Positions 43,777 through 52,641 of a DNA stretch of 64,000 bases are shown piece after piece. The position numbers were made by a program, and so were the translations under genes. Numbering within the stretch: position 1 is the stretch's first letter; each line of letters begins with the position of its first letter. Source of the DNA: Methylobacter tundripaludum. Lineage in GTDB: Bacteria > Pseudomonadota > Gammaproteobacteria > Methylococcales > Methylomonadaceae. Below the pieces are notes generated by a model. It searched no databases, was not told the DNA's origin, and saw only the letters and a program-made list of their open reading frames with translations. Where the stretch lies: NCBI RefSeq assembly GCF_002934365.1, contig NZ_PTIY01000001.1, positions 372,001 through 436,000 of the forward strand, written 5' to 3'.

Positions 43777-43932
43777 TTACGCACGGACGGTATTTTCTCC
43801 GGTTGCCGCGCCGAACGATGTTGATTTAGCCTGATTCTCAGCAGAAGCCGGAGCAAACCCGAGCTCTCTTGCCATGTGAATGCAACGCTCCAGCCCGTGT
43901 TTACCCGTCGCGGAATACCGAAACCGAGGCAT
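43777..43932 (-). CDS. Small uncertain reading frame
   Basis: A 51-codon frame beginning MPRFRYSATGKHGLERCIHM sits in the 300-nt gap between the lipoprotein gene and the M20 gene. It lacks a ribosome site and I do not recognise it. A protein remnant is possible. The rest of the gap (43,705-44,003) holds nothing else I can name. Confidence 0.2.
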   Translation of the reverse strand: MPRFRYSATGKHGLERCIHMARELGFAPASAENQAKSTSFGAATGENTVRA

Positions 43933-44003
43933 AATAAAAATTCTTACTTTTATCAAACCTTAGTTATAGCATATTAGCCACTATTAAATTCACTCGAGTT
44001 CCC

Positions 44004-45176
44004 ATGTCCATCGCAAACGATATACAGCAACTACACGCACGAATGCGCGAGTGGCGGCAACATCTGCACCGGTTTCCTGAAACCGCTTTTGAGGAAACCC
44101 AAACCGCTCAATTTATCGCCGACAAGCTGTCGAGTTTCGGCCTGGAAGTTCATCAGGGATTAGGCACAACCGGCGTTGTCGCAACGCTTTCTGCAGGGAA
44201 CGGCGACAGGAAAATCGCATTGCGCGCCGATATGGACGCCTTGTTTATTCAGGAGCGGAACACCTTTGCCCACAAATCCCGCCACGACGGCAAAATGCAT
44301 GCCTGCGGCCATGACGGCCATTCGGCGATGCTGCTGGGCGCTGCCTGTTATTTGGCCGAACATCGAAACTTTAACGGCACGGTGTATTTTATTTTCCAGC
44401 CGGCCGAGGAAGGCCGCGCCGGAGCCAAGCAGATGATCGATGACGGCTTGTTCGAACAATTTCCGGCCGACTGCGTTTTCGGGCTGCATAATTTCCCCGA
44501 TATTCCGCCCGGACATTTCGCGGTTAAACCCGGCGCTATGATGGCGTCGTTCGACTGCTTTGAAATCATTATCGCCGGGCAGGCGACCCATGCCGCGTTG
44601 CCGCATTTGGGCAATGATGCGATAGTCGCGTCGGCCCAGCTGATTACCGCGTTACAGACTATTGTCAGTAGAACGGTTAATCCCGCCGATCCCGCTGTGG
44701 TCAGCATTACCCAGATTCATGCAGGCAACACCTGGAATGCGCTGCCGGAATCGGTTGTACTAAGAGGCACTGTGCGTTGCTTTAGCGGCGCGGTTCAAAA
44801 AACCATCGCCGATAAAATCACAAGGCTGGTGAATGCAATTTGCGAGGGTTTCGGGGTCAGCGCCCAAATCAGATTCAACCCTGAAAATCCGGGTTATCCG
44901 GTGACCTTTAATGCGGAAGCGGAAACAAATCTGGCGCTACAAGCGGCTGTTGCCGTGGCCGGGGAGGACTGCGTGGATCGGCAGCCGGTACCTAGCATGG
45001 GTTCGGAAGATTTTGCCTTTATGTTGCAGGAAAAACCCGGCTGCTATGCCTGGATAGGCAACGGCTCTTCCGAAAACGGCTGTTTGCTGCATAATCCGCA
45101 TTATGATTTTAACGACGAGATATTGCCGGCCGGTACGGCTTATTGGGTAAAATTGGTTGAAACAGTCTTAAGGTAA
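44004..45176 (+). CDS. M20 family amidohydrolase
   Basis: Zinc/manganese-dependent amidohydrolase of the HipO/N-acyl amino acid hydrolase group. The 390-residue protein has LRADMDALFIQE (metal-binding Asp), MHACGHDGHSAMLLGAA (metal-binding His), FIFQPAEEGRAGAKQMIDDG (catalytic Glu) and SMGSEDFAFMLQ. The dimerisation domain is in the middle. Substrates could include N-acetyl-amino acids, hippurate or indole conjugates. The exact one cannot be chosen from sequence. Confidence 0.9.
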   Translation: MSIANDIQQLHARMREWRQHLHRFPETAFEETQTAQFIADKLSSFGLEVHQGLGTTGVVATLSAGNGDRKIALRADMDALFIQERNTFAHKSRHDGKMHACGHDGHSAMLLGAACYLAEHRNFNGTVYFIFQPAEEGRAGAKQMIDDGLFEQFPADCVFGLHNFPDIPPGHFAVKPGAMMASFDCFEIIIAGQATHAALPHLGNDAIVASAQLITALQTIVSRTVNPADPAVVSITQIHAGNTWNALPESVVLRGTVRCFSGAVQKTIADKITRLVNAICEGFGVSAQIRFNPENPGYPVTFNAEAETNLALQAAVAVAGEDCVDRQPVPSMGSEDFAFMLQEKPGCYAWIGNGSSENGCLLHNPHYDFNDEILPAGTAYWVKLVETVLR

Positions 45177-45194
45177 TCAAGGCCTTGGAGCATC

Positions 45195-45229
45195 CAGACC
45201 TTCCAGGTTTTAAAAACCTGGAAGGTCTG
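45195..45229. terminator. Perfect 17-bp palindrome between convergent genes
   Basis: CAGACCTTCCAGGTTTT and its complement are separated by a single base. It lies between the M20 gene and ribA, which converge, and is followed by T-rich sequence on the plus side. Likely a bidirectional terminator derived from a dispersed repeat. Confidence 0.7.
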
Positions 45230-45231
45230 AG

Positions 45232-45840
45232 TTAGCTTTTTTTAGTCTCAAACAGCATGTGCGCCATTTTTTTCGCTTTGGTTTTTAAATAACCGACATT
45301 GTCATCGTGAACCACCGCTTCGACCGGAATGCGGCCTGCGACGTTAATGCCGAGCTTTTTCAGCTCTTCTATTTTCTTGGGATTGTTGGTAATCAGTTCG
45401 ATGGACTTTACGTTCAGGTTTTCCAGCATTAACGCGGCAATGCTGTATTCCCTTTCGTCGGCAAGGTGGCCTAGATGAATGTTGGCGTCCACGGTATCCA
45501 TGCCCTGATCCTGCAAGTTATAAGCCTGTAGTTTTTTCAGCAAGCCGATGCCGCGCCCTTCCTGGCGCAGATAAATCAATACGCCGAAACCGGCTTTATC
45601 GATCATTTGCATCGCCATATCCAGCTGTTCGCCGCAATCGCAACGTCTTGAACCTAAGACGTCGCCGGTAAAACACTCGGAATGGATGCGCACCGGTACA
45701 TTTTCCTTGCCCGCAACATCGCCCTTAACCAGGGCGACATGCTCTTTGTCATCAATGGTGTTGCTGTAATAATGCAGGATAAACTCGCCGTGTTTGGTCG
45801 GGATCGGCGTCTGTACCAGGTTTTCTAATTGTGGCTTCAC
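45232..45840 (-). CDS. ribA: GTP cyclohydrolase II
   Basis: First step of riboflavin synthesis, opening the GTP imidazole ring. The 202-residue protein has VPVRIHSECFTGDVLGSRRCDCGEQL, with the three zinc cysteines, and LIYLRQEGRGIGLLKKL with the catalytic region. YNLQDQGMDTVDANIHLG follows. Length matches the stand-alone enzyme with no DHBP synthase domain. Confidence 0.96.
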   Translation of the reverse strand: MKPQLENLVQTPIPTKHGEFILHYYSNTIDDKEHVALVKGDVAGKENVPVRIHSECFTGDVLGSRRCDCGEQLDMAMQMIDKAGFGVLIYLRQEGRGIGLLKKLQAYNLQDQGMDTVDANIHLGHLADEREYSIAALMLENLNVKSIELITNNPKKIEELKKLGINVAGRIPVEAVVHDDNVGYLKTKAKKMAHMLFETKKS

Positions 45841-45933
45841 GTAAATAATTAATCCAAAAATTCACTGTATTTTACCCAATTCGGCGGCTATCCAGTTAAA
45901 AAGTTTCATGCCGGTTCTTGGGAGTTGCGAATA

Positions 45934-45981
45934 GAACACTGATTAAGCGGATTTATATCAATATTTATCAGTGATAATCCG
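45934..45981. repeat. Dispersed GAACACTGATTA/CTGATAAT repeat
   Basis: The sequence begins GAACACTGATTAAGCGGATT and ends TCAGTGATAATCCG, so its ends are mutually complementary (CGGATT/AATCCG and CACTGAT/ATCAGTG). Related copies occur at 48,691-48,736 and 48,848-48,883. Confidence 0.55.
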
Positions 45982-46034
45982 GCCGCCAGGAGGCGCCTAC
46001 TTTTGACACCTGTTGAGTCGTTGCCGAATATCCG

Positions 46035-46652
46035 CTATTTTCTGGCTTCAATCAGCTTGATAATATCGCTGCTGCGTTCATCGACGCGCACCGATGTAAA
46101 CGCGCAGGCCTTGACGTTTTTAACGGTGTTTCGGTTAATGTTGGCCCCGACCAGCCTGACAACAACAGGATTAAGCAGGTTCATCGCCGCGGCAAGCACC
46201 GGGTTTGAGCTCAGCACATGCTCCAGCAACAAGACTTGCCCGCCGGGTTTGCACACCCGGTACAGTTCCTTCAATCCCTTTACCGCCGACGGCACCGAAC
46301 AAAACACAAACGAACAAATGACCGTATCGAAACTGTTATCGGCAAAGTACAGCGACTGAATATCCATCAATTCCAGCTCGACGGCGATATTTTTCCTGTC
46401 CCGTTTTTGCGCCGCCTGCTTCAGCATTTGTTCGCTAAAATCGATCGCGGTTATTCTGGCGTCCTTGGGATAATAATCGAAATTCTTGCCCGTTCCGACG
46501 CCGACTTCAAGGATATGGTGCCCCTCGACCTTGGCCCATAGTTTTTTCCGCCAGTTCTTAAAAAACAATCCTTCCATGACCGCCTCCATGCCCTCGAAAT
46601 ACGGGGCGATGCGGTCGTAGCGTTTTCTAATAGCGGCGCTGTCTGGCTTCAT
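46035..46652 (-). CDS. SAM-dependent class I methyltransferase
   Basis: UbiE/phospholipid-methyltransferase-like enzyme. It has YDRIAPYFEGMEAVMEGLFF, motif I HILEVGVGTGKNFDYYP, ITAIDFSEQMLKQA and SFDTVICSFVFCSVPSAVKGLKELYRVCKPGGQVLLLEHV. The 205-residue length and the EG/YYP pattern suggest phosphatidylethanolamine N-methyltransferase or a quinone methylase. The substrate is not determined. Stands alone near mtnC but separated by a 92-nt gap. Confidence 0.85.
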   Translation of the reverse strand: MKPDSAAIRKRYDRIAPYFEGMEAVMEGLFFKNWRKKLWAKVEGHHILEVGVGTGKNFDYYPKDARITAIDFSEQMLKQAAQKRDRKNIAVELELMDIQSLYFADNSFDTVICSFVFCSVPSAVKGLKELYRVCKPGGQVLLLEHVLSSNPVLAAAMNLLNPVVVRLVGANINRNTVKNVKACAFTSVRVDERSSDIIKLIEARK

Positions 46653-46744
46653 GATGGCTTCGGGTAATTAATCGGCAGCTGCATAGTACAGCGCAAGCTT
46701 GACTGTTTTCAACCACTGATTCAACTTACGCTGCCGGCCTGGTT

Positions 46745-47428
46745 TCAGGCTTTAGCCCAGCTGATTTGCTCAAAACTGTTCACCTGCCGGTGTTCGGCCT
46801 GCGGGTCTGGCGTGCTGTCCCTGGTCAGCCAGATGGTTTGGAAACCGGCGGCTTTGGCCGCATCCAGCTCTTCTTTAATATCCGATAAAAACAATAGCTG
46901 ATTAGCCGGGATACCCAGTTGCACAGCTATGTTGTCATACGATGCCCGGTCTTTTTTGCCGCCGATATGGGTATCGAAGTAGCCGGAAAACAACGGCGTC
47001 AAATCGCCGTATTCGGTATGTCCGAACAGCAGTTTTTGCGCATGCACCGAACCGGAAGAATAGACGTATAAATCCAGCCCCTGACTTTTCCATGCCTTGA
47101 TTTTTTCCGCGGCATCGGGATAAACATGGCCCTTGAAGTCGCCTTGCCGGTAACCGGCTTCCCAGATCAGGCCTTGCAGGGACTTTAACGGCGTGACTTT
47201 TTTATCTTCGTCTATCCACTGTATCAGCTGGTCGATAATTTGCCCGGTAGACAGCTGTTCGCCGACTTCGGTGCAGACATCTTCCAGCAGCGCTTTGACT
47301 TGCGGGTCGTTCGCGTGGCGCTGGACATAGTCGGCCAGATTAGCCCGCGCATAAGGAAACAGCACATCCTTAACGAATAAAATCGACGAGGTCGTGCCTT
47401 CAATATCGGTGACGATGGCTTTAATCAT
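46745..47428 (-). CDS. mtnC: Enolase-phosphatase MtnC
   Basis: HAD-type enolase-phosphatase of methionine salvage, acting on 2,3-diketo-5-methylthiopentyl phosphate. The sequence starts MIKAIVTDIEGTTSSILFVKD, carrying the DIEGTT nucleophile motif. YVYSSGSVHAQKLLFGHT and FLSDIKEELDAAKAAGFQT complete the family. The internal ATG at 47,428 is chosen: it overlaps the mtnD stop (ATGA) and matches the family N-terminus, whereas the upstream extension is mtnD sequence read out of frame. 227 residues. Confidence 0.95.
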   Translation of the reverse strand: MIKAIVTDIEGTTSSILFVKDVLFPYARANLADYVQRHANDPQVKALLEDVCTEVGEQLSTGQIIDQLIQWIDEDKKVTPLKSLQGLIWEAGYRQGDFKGHVYPDAAEKIKAWKSQGLDLYVYSSGSVHAQKLLFGHTEYGDLTPLFSGYFDTHIGGKKDRASYDNIAVQLGIPANQLLFLSDIKEELDAAKAAGFQTIWLTRDSTPDPQAEHRQVNSFEQISWAKA

Positions 47429-47985
47429 GACAAGCCTGCAACGTACTGATCGAGGGTAGGGAAGGATTTGGCGATGTCGCTGCCGGTAAAATCGGCGACC
47501 CAGCCATCCGGCGTGGTGAACAGGCGGATGCATTTAAACTTGGGGTTCTCGCCCATGTCGAACCAGTGCGTGGTGTTGGCCGGTACGCTGATCAGATCGC
47601 CTTGCTCGCACAGCACCGCATAGACTTTGTCTTCGACATGCAGGAAAAACAGGCCGCGGCCTTCGATAAAAAAACGCACTTCAAAATCGGCATGGGTGTG
47701 TTCCGCCAAAAACTTCTGCCGGAACGCGGCTTTTTCGGGATGATCCGGGCCTAAACTGATCACGTCAACGGACTGGAAATTGTATTGCCGTTTCAGGCGG
47801 TCTATTGAATCGCTGTAAGCGGCGAGCACGGTGTCCTGACCGGCATCGGCGGCAAAATCGCAGTTGGCCGTCCAGCGTTCGAACTGTACGCCGATGGCAT
47901 TCAGCCGGTTTTGGATGGCAATAAAGTCAGTGGCTGTTTCGCCCAGCTGCGGCTGGTTATCGGGGTAAACGGTTAATGCGCTCAT
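47425..47985 (-). CDS. mtnD: Acireductone dioxygenase MtnD
   Basis: Cupin metalloenzyme oxidising acireductone to formate and ketomethylthiobutyrate (iron form) or an off-pathway product (nickel form). The 186-residue protein shows the cupin metal ligands in EHTHADFEVRFFIEGRGLFF (His-x-His and Glu) and later His in VPANTTHWFDMG. Translationally coupled to mtnC. Confidence 0.96.
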   Translation of the reverse strand: MSALTVYPDNQPQLGETATDFIAIQNRLNAIGVQFERWTANCDFAADAGQDTVLAAYSDSIDRLKRQYNFQSVDVISLGPDHPEKAAFRQKFLAEHTHADFEVRFFIEGRGLFFLHVEDKVYAVLCEQGDLISVPANTTHWFDMGENPKFKCIRLFTTPDGWVADFTGSDIAKSFPTLDQYVAGLS

Positions 47986-47991
47986 AGTCTT

Positions 47992-48609
47992 CTATCTCCT
48001 GTAGCCATGCAGCCTTAATTCACAATCGAATAAAAATTCCAGCGCCTCGAGATGGCGCAGCGTTTCCTGTACCGAACCGCCCCAGGTATAAAGCCCGTGT
48101 CCGGCGATGATGTAGGCGTATATGGCCTCGTGTTCGGCCATGTATTGTTCCACTTGCCCGGCCAGACGGGGGATATTCTGGTCGTTGGCAAAAACCGGGA
48201 TTACAACCCGGCTTTCGTGAGTGTCAATGCCGGCCAGGGCTTTTAGCAGCTCATAATCTTCCAGCACGATTTCGGATTTAAAAATCCGCGAACACAGCGT
48301 GGCATTGATCGAATGCGGGTGCAGCACCGACTTAACATCAGGAAACCGTTTGTACAGCGAGGTATGCAGAACCGTTTCGGCCGACGGTTTTTTGCCGTCC
48401 AGCGAGTTGGCGTCGCTATCGATCAGCATAATATCGTCCAGTTGTAACCGCCCTTTGTGTTTGCCGGACACGGTAATGGCGATATTGCCGTCCGGCAGCC
48501 GTGCGGAAAAATTGCCGCTGGTCGCAGGCACCCAGCCTTTGCTGTCGATAAAGCGCCCGGCTTCAATCAGCTGATTGGCCAGGATCAAAAAGTCTTCGTT
48601 ATAGGTCAT
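47992..48609 (-). CDS. mtnB: Methylthioribulose-1-phosphate dehydratase MtnB
   Basis: Zinc-dependent class II aldolase-fold dehydratase of methionine salvage. The 205-residue protein has KGWVPATSGNFSARL, PSAETVLHTSLYKRFPDVKSVLHPHSINATLCSR (metal His-x-His) and YAYIIAGHGLYTWGGS with the third His. First gene of mtnB-mtnD-mtnC. mtnA and an obvious mtnP are not in the window. Confidence 0.96.
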   Translation of the reverse strand: MTYNEDFLILANQLIEAGRFIDSKGWVPATSGNFSARLPDGNIAITVSGKHKGRLQLDDIMLIDSDANSLDGKKPSAETVLHTSLYKRFPDVKSVLHPHSINATLCSRIFKSEIVLEDYELLKALAGIDTHESRVVIPVFANDQNIPRLAGQVEQYMAEHEAIYAYIIAGHGLYTWGGSVQETLRHLEALEFLFDCELRLHGYRR

Positions 48610-48690
48610 GTCGGTTAATGTTTATGGTAGTAAATCGTTACGGTTGAGGTTGCAAACCCCGCGCAGCCAGAGGAGCGACAGCTAAAAAAC

Positions 48691-48883
48691 AGAACGCAGA
48701 TGACACGGATTTGGCTGATAAACGCTGATAATATAGAGCTTCTTCGTAAGAATATTAAGGCATTTTATGAGCTTATGTCATCGTTAAGTATTGAGGGCGG
48801 CTTGCATTACGTTTAGCAAAACATCAATGCACTCCATAGTTAACGATGATAATCCGTCTAATCAGTGTCATCCGTGTTCTATT
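48691..48883. repeat. Nested inverted-repeat element upstream of mtnB
   Basis: The outer ends (48,691 AGAACGCAGATGACACGG and the complement-like 48,865 AGTGTCATCCGTGTTCT) are an imperfect inverted pair of a dispersed repeat family. Inside is an exact 10-bp pair, TCATCGTTAA (48,778) and TTAACGATGA (48,840). No gene is visible in the 308-nt gap. It looks like a small non-autonomous element or a repeat hairpin. Confidence 0.5.
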
Positions 48884-48917
48884 AAAAATAGATCTACCGA
48901 ATAGTTGCAATCATTCT

Positions 48918-51900
48918 TTAATGTTCCTGATATGGATCGGATATTTTCCATTCCGCCGGGGCTTTCCATTCTTTTATCCACGCGGCAAGCTCGGAGGCGG
49001 GCATCGGTTTGGCGATACCGTAACCTTGTCCGTGGCGGCAACCCATTTGCAACAGGGCGATACCGTGTGCGATCGATTCCACGCCTTCGGCAATGACCTG
49101 CCGCCGGAACGATTCGGCCAAACCGATAACGCCTTGCACGATAGCTAAATCATCATCGTCTTCGAGCATATCACGCACAAAAGTCTGGTCGATTTTTAAT
49201 GTTTCCACCGACAGGTGTTTCAGATAACTGAGCGAAGAATAACCGGTGCCGAAATCATCCAGCGCAAACTGTACGCCCAACGACTGGCAGTCTTTTATAA
49301 CCTGAGAAGTCAGCGTTAAATCGGATAAGGCCTGGGTTTCCAGTATCTCCAGTTCGAAATAAGCCGGCTTGGTCGCGGGATAGCGTTCAAATGCGTAATA
49401 AAGTTGCAGCACAAAATCGTCTGTTTGCAGCGATCTGGCCGTGATGTTGATGCTGATCTGAAGTTCCAGGCCCCGGCTTTGCCAGTTTTCCATGTGCTGC
49501 AAGGCCTTATCGATAACCCAGGCATCGAGCCGGATTGCCAGCTCATGATTTTCAAGCAGCGGCAAAAAATCATCCGGCATGACCAGCCCGCGCTCAGGAT
49601 GTCGCCAGCGTATCAATGCTTCCGCACCGAACACGGCGCCTTGCTGCATATCGACTTTGGGCTGGAAATAAAGCTCGAATTCCTCGTTCTCAAGCGCCTG
49701 TTCAACCCGGTTCAACGCTTCGCGATGCGCATGAAGCTGGCGGTCCAGCTCCAGGTTATAAATATGAAAGCAGTTTTTCCCCTGTTGCTTGGCTTGGTAC
49801 ATGGCCTGATCGGCATGCCGTAACAGCGTATCCGGGTCGGTGTCGTCCTCCGGGAAAATGCTGATGCCGATACTGGCGGAAACCGAGACCGGCTGGTTTC
49901 TCAAGACAACAGGCTCACTGATCACTTTCAGCAGACGATGCAGGGTGATTTCGCAGTCTTCAACTTTTTCCAATCCCAACAATAAAAATACAAACTCATC
50001 GCCGCCTAAGCGGGCGACGGTATCGCCTTCGCGCAGAGCATTTTTAATACGCTGGGCAATTTCGATCAGCAGTTGGTCGCCCGCTTCATGCCCCAGCCTG
50101 TCGTTAACGGGTTTAAATCCGTCCAGGTCAAGATAACCGACCGCCATTAAACAGTTATCGCGCCGGGTTTGGGCAAACGCCAGGTGCATACGGTCCGCCA
50201 ACAGAATCCGGTTCGGCACGCCGGTCAGGGGATCGTAGTGAGCAATCAGCTCCAACTTGCGTTCATGCTCTTTAAGCTGGGTAATATCCGAAGACGCGCC
50301 AATGTAATGCGTTATTTTATTCCGTTTGTCGGTAACCGCGGAAATGGTGAGCCATTCGGCAAATACCTCCCCGCCTTTTTTACGGTTCCAAACCTCGCCG
50401 CGCCAGTAGCCCTGCCGGTCGATTGTTTGCCACATTTCCTGATAGAAGCCGGCATCGTGAAGTCCTGACTTGAGCAGATTCGGTTTTTTACCCAACACCT
50501 CGTCTCGTGAATATCCCGTTATGCTGGTGAACGCCGGGTTCGTATCGATTATGTTGCATTGCGCATCGGTAATCAGGATGCCTTCCTGAGTGCCGGCGAA
50601 AACGCTGGCGGCCATACGCTGCCCTTCTTCAACCTGTTTCCGTTGCCAGATTTCGCGCCGTAAACGCATGTTCCAGCCGACAATAAAAGTAAGCACTAAC
50701 AGCGCCGCCGATGCATAGAGCAGAACCGTTTCGGTTTTTATGCCGGGCTCATATTTCAAACTCATCCAACGGTTCTGGATAATTTCCTTTTCAGCCAGGG
50801 GAATATCGGCCAGCGCTTTGTCGAGCAGGCTTGCCAGTTCGGGATTCGCTTTGGTCGCTGCCATGCGATGCAAGCTTTTGTAGTGGGTATCCCCGGAAAA
50901 ACTGAGATTGAGCATGCCCTCCCGCTTCACTGCATAGTTTGCCGAAGCGGCGTCGCCAAGATAAGCATCCGCCTTGCCGCTGCTGACCATGTTCAACGCA
51001 TCGTGTACATTGTCAGCTGGAACCAGCTTTATTTCAGGATGATCATGCATCAACAGCTCCTGAATGAAATAGCCTCTTTCCAGCGTCACCCGCTTACCGT
51101 CAAGACGATCCAGCGATCCGACAAAACCGTCGTTATTATCGCTGACAATAATGATCGGGGTATTCAGATAGGTTTCGGTAAAAATCAAATAGCGTTCGCG
51201 TTCGGGCGTTTTATTGGCGTTGGAAAGCATATCCAGCTCGCCACGTTGCGCCATTTCGATAATTTCCGCCCAGGGTTTATCCTTCACTATGTCAAACTTC
51301 ACCCCCAGCCGCCGCTCGACCAAGGCGATGTAATCCGCGCTCAGGCCGACAAGCGCACCTTTAGCGTCTATCCATTCATACGGCGCAAAATCCCGATCTA
51401 CGCCTACGCGAATCACCGGATGCGCTTGCAGCCAGGCCCGTTCCGCCGGAGTAAAATTAAGCTTGTTTTGCTGGTCTTGCCGATAAATAAAGCCATCCAG
51501 ATGATCTATCGATTCGACCAGACCCAATTGCCGGTAAGTGTCGGCGATGCGTTCAAAGCGTTTGGTGTCGGTGTGGCCGATAGGAACGATTTCCGGCCGG
51601 ATCATCTTCACCGTTTCCTGCGCCTCAAAGCGCAAATGAGCGGCGGTAAGCCGGTTGCCGGTGTTGTATTTGTCGAGAATAATCCGAATCAATTCGTCCT
51701 GATGTTTCAGCGCATAATCCCAGCCTTTGAGCGAGGCTCGCAGGAAGCGCCGCACTCTGTCGGGATGCCGGTTTATTTCCTGTTCGGTGGTAAACAGATT
51801 GTCGCTCAAAAAATCCACGCCGTAATTGCGGGGGTCAATGATGTTGATTTCGACGCCTTTATTTTTGAAATAATCGATCTGGTCGGTCAGATAACTGACC

Positions 51901-52436
51901 ATGGCGTCGGTTTTGCCGTTAATCAGGTCGTCGGGGTTGAATGAATTATCCAAATGAGTAAATTCATCGGCGGAAATGCCCGCTTCATAAAGCATGGCCC
52001 GTAGCGGCGCATTGTCGTAACTGTCTTCCATGACGCGTTTGCCCTTAAGCTCGTAGGGACTGATGATGCCTGAGTTTTTCAGGGTAAGGTAGACCAGCGG
52101 GCTATGCTGAAAAATGGAAGCCAAAACCACCACCGGCTTGCCGACCAGCCGGTGCTCCAGCAGGCCGGTATCGGCCACGCCGTATTGGGACTCGTCTTTT
52201 AGGACTTTTTCAATGTTATTGATGCCGGGAATACGCTCACGGATAGCGACATCCAAATTTTCTTCAGCGTAAAAGCCTTTTTCCTTGGCCGCATAGTAAC
52301 CGGCAAACTGGAAAGAATGTAACCACTTGAGTTGCAGAGAGACTTTTTCGGCAGACTGGGCGGACTCAACCAATAACAGGGATGAACAGAGTGTCAGGCA
52401 CAAAAGAGTCCCCAGCCGGAACAATGGCATAAGCAT
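48918..52436 (-). CDS. NMT1/SBP-PAS-GGDEF-EAL multidomain signalling receptor
   Basis: The 1172-residue protein links ligand binding to cyclic di-GMP. A signal peptide (LLCLTLCSSLLLVESAQSA) comes first. Then follow an NMT1/THI5-like binding domain (about 30-320: LQLKWLHSFQFAGYYAAKEKGFY) and a family 3 solute-binding domain (about 345-570: IRVGVDRDFAPYEWIDAKG). A transmembrane helix (VLLYASAALLVLTFIVGW), PAS (ITDAQCNIIDTNPAFTSITGYSRDEVLGK), GGDEF (VARLGGDEFVFLL) and EAL (GAEALIRWRHPE; DDFGTGYSSLSYLKHL) complete it. The GGDEF and EAL motifs look intact, so both synthesis and degradation are possible. The ligand may be a thiamine precursor-like or amino-acid-like molecule (inference). Confidence 0.9.
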   Translation of the reverse strand: MLMPLFRLGTLLCLTLCSSLLLVESAQSAEKVSLQLKWLHSFQFAGYYAAKEKGFYAEENLDVAIRERIPGINNIEKVLKDESQYGVADTGLLEHRLVGKPVVVLASIFQHSPLVYLTLKNSGIISPYELKGKRVMEDSYDNAPLRAMLYEAGISADEFTHLDNSFNPDDLINGKTDAMVSYLTDQIDYFKNKGVEINIIDPRNYGVDFLSDNLFTTEQEINRHPDRVRRFLRASLKGWDYALKHQDELIRIILDKYNTGNRLTAAHLRFEAQETVKMIRPEIVPIGHTDTKRFERIADTYRQLGLVESIDHLDGFIYRQDQQNKLNFTPAERAWLQAHPVIRVGVDRDFAPYEWIDAKGALVGLSADYIALVERRLGVKFDIVKDKPWAEIIEMAQRGELDMLSNANKTPERERYLIFTETYLNTPIIIVSDNNDGFVGSLDRLDGKRVTLERGYFIQELLMHDHPEIKLVPADNVHDALNMVSSGKADAYLGDAASANYAVKREGMLNLSFSGDTHYKSLHRMAATKANPELASLLDKALADIPLAEKEIIQNRWMSLKYEPGIKTETVLLYASAALLVLTFIVGWNMRLRREIWQRKQVEEGQRMAASVFAGTQEGILITDAQCNIIDTNPAFTSITGYSRDEVLGKKPNLLKSGLHDAGFYQEMWQTIDRQGYWRGEVWNRKKGGEVFAEWLTISAVTDKRNKITHYIGASSDITQLKEHERKLELIAHYDPLTGVPNRILLADRMHLAFAQTRRDNCLMAVGYLDLDGFKPVNDRLGHEAGDQLLIEIAQRIKNALREGDTVARLGGDEFVFLLLGLEKVEDCEITLHRLLKVISEPVVLRNQPVSVSASIGISIFPEDDTDPDTLLRHADQAMYQAKQQGKNCFHIYNLELDRQLHAHREALNRVEQALENEEFELYFQPKVDMQQGAVFGAEALIRWRHPERGLVMPDDFLPLLENHELAIRLDAWVIDKALQHMENWQSRGLELQISINITARSLQTDDFVLQLYYAFERYPATKPAYFELEILETQALSDLTLTSQVIKDCQSLGVQFALDDFGTGYSSLSYLKHLSVETLKIDQTFVRDMLEDDDDLAIVQGVIGLAESFRRQVIAEGVESIAHGIALLQMGCRHGQGYGIAKPMPASELAAWIKEWKAPAEWKISDPYQEH

Positions 52437-52641
52437 CAGCGATTTGGAATTTGTAATTCTTGCATTTTGGTATAGTACGCTTGTAATTCAGCACTTACGA
52501 TTTTTTCTTTTACACAAGAAGCAGCCCGTAAAACCCGTAAAATAAGCGTTGCCCGGATTTTTATAAATGTTGATTTTAAATCAAATCCACTTATAGTTGC
52601 GCAACAAAAACACACTAATCCTTAACAATATAGAGTATTAC

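Noticed and set aside
43705-44003. Possible tRNA or other RNA gene in intergenic gaps
   Set aside because: No T-loop or cloverleaf pattern could be found here or in the other gaps.
50868-51944. 358-codon plus-strand frame opposite the SBP-GGDEF-EAL gene
   Set aside because: Antisense to clear conserved domains, with no recognisable protein features.
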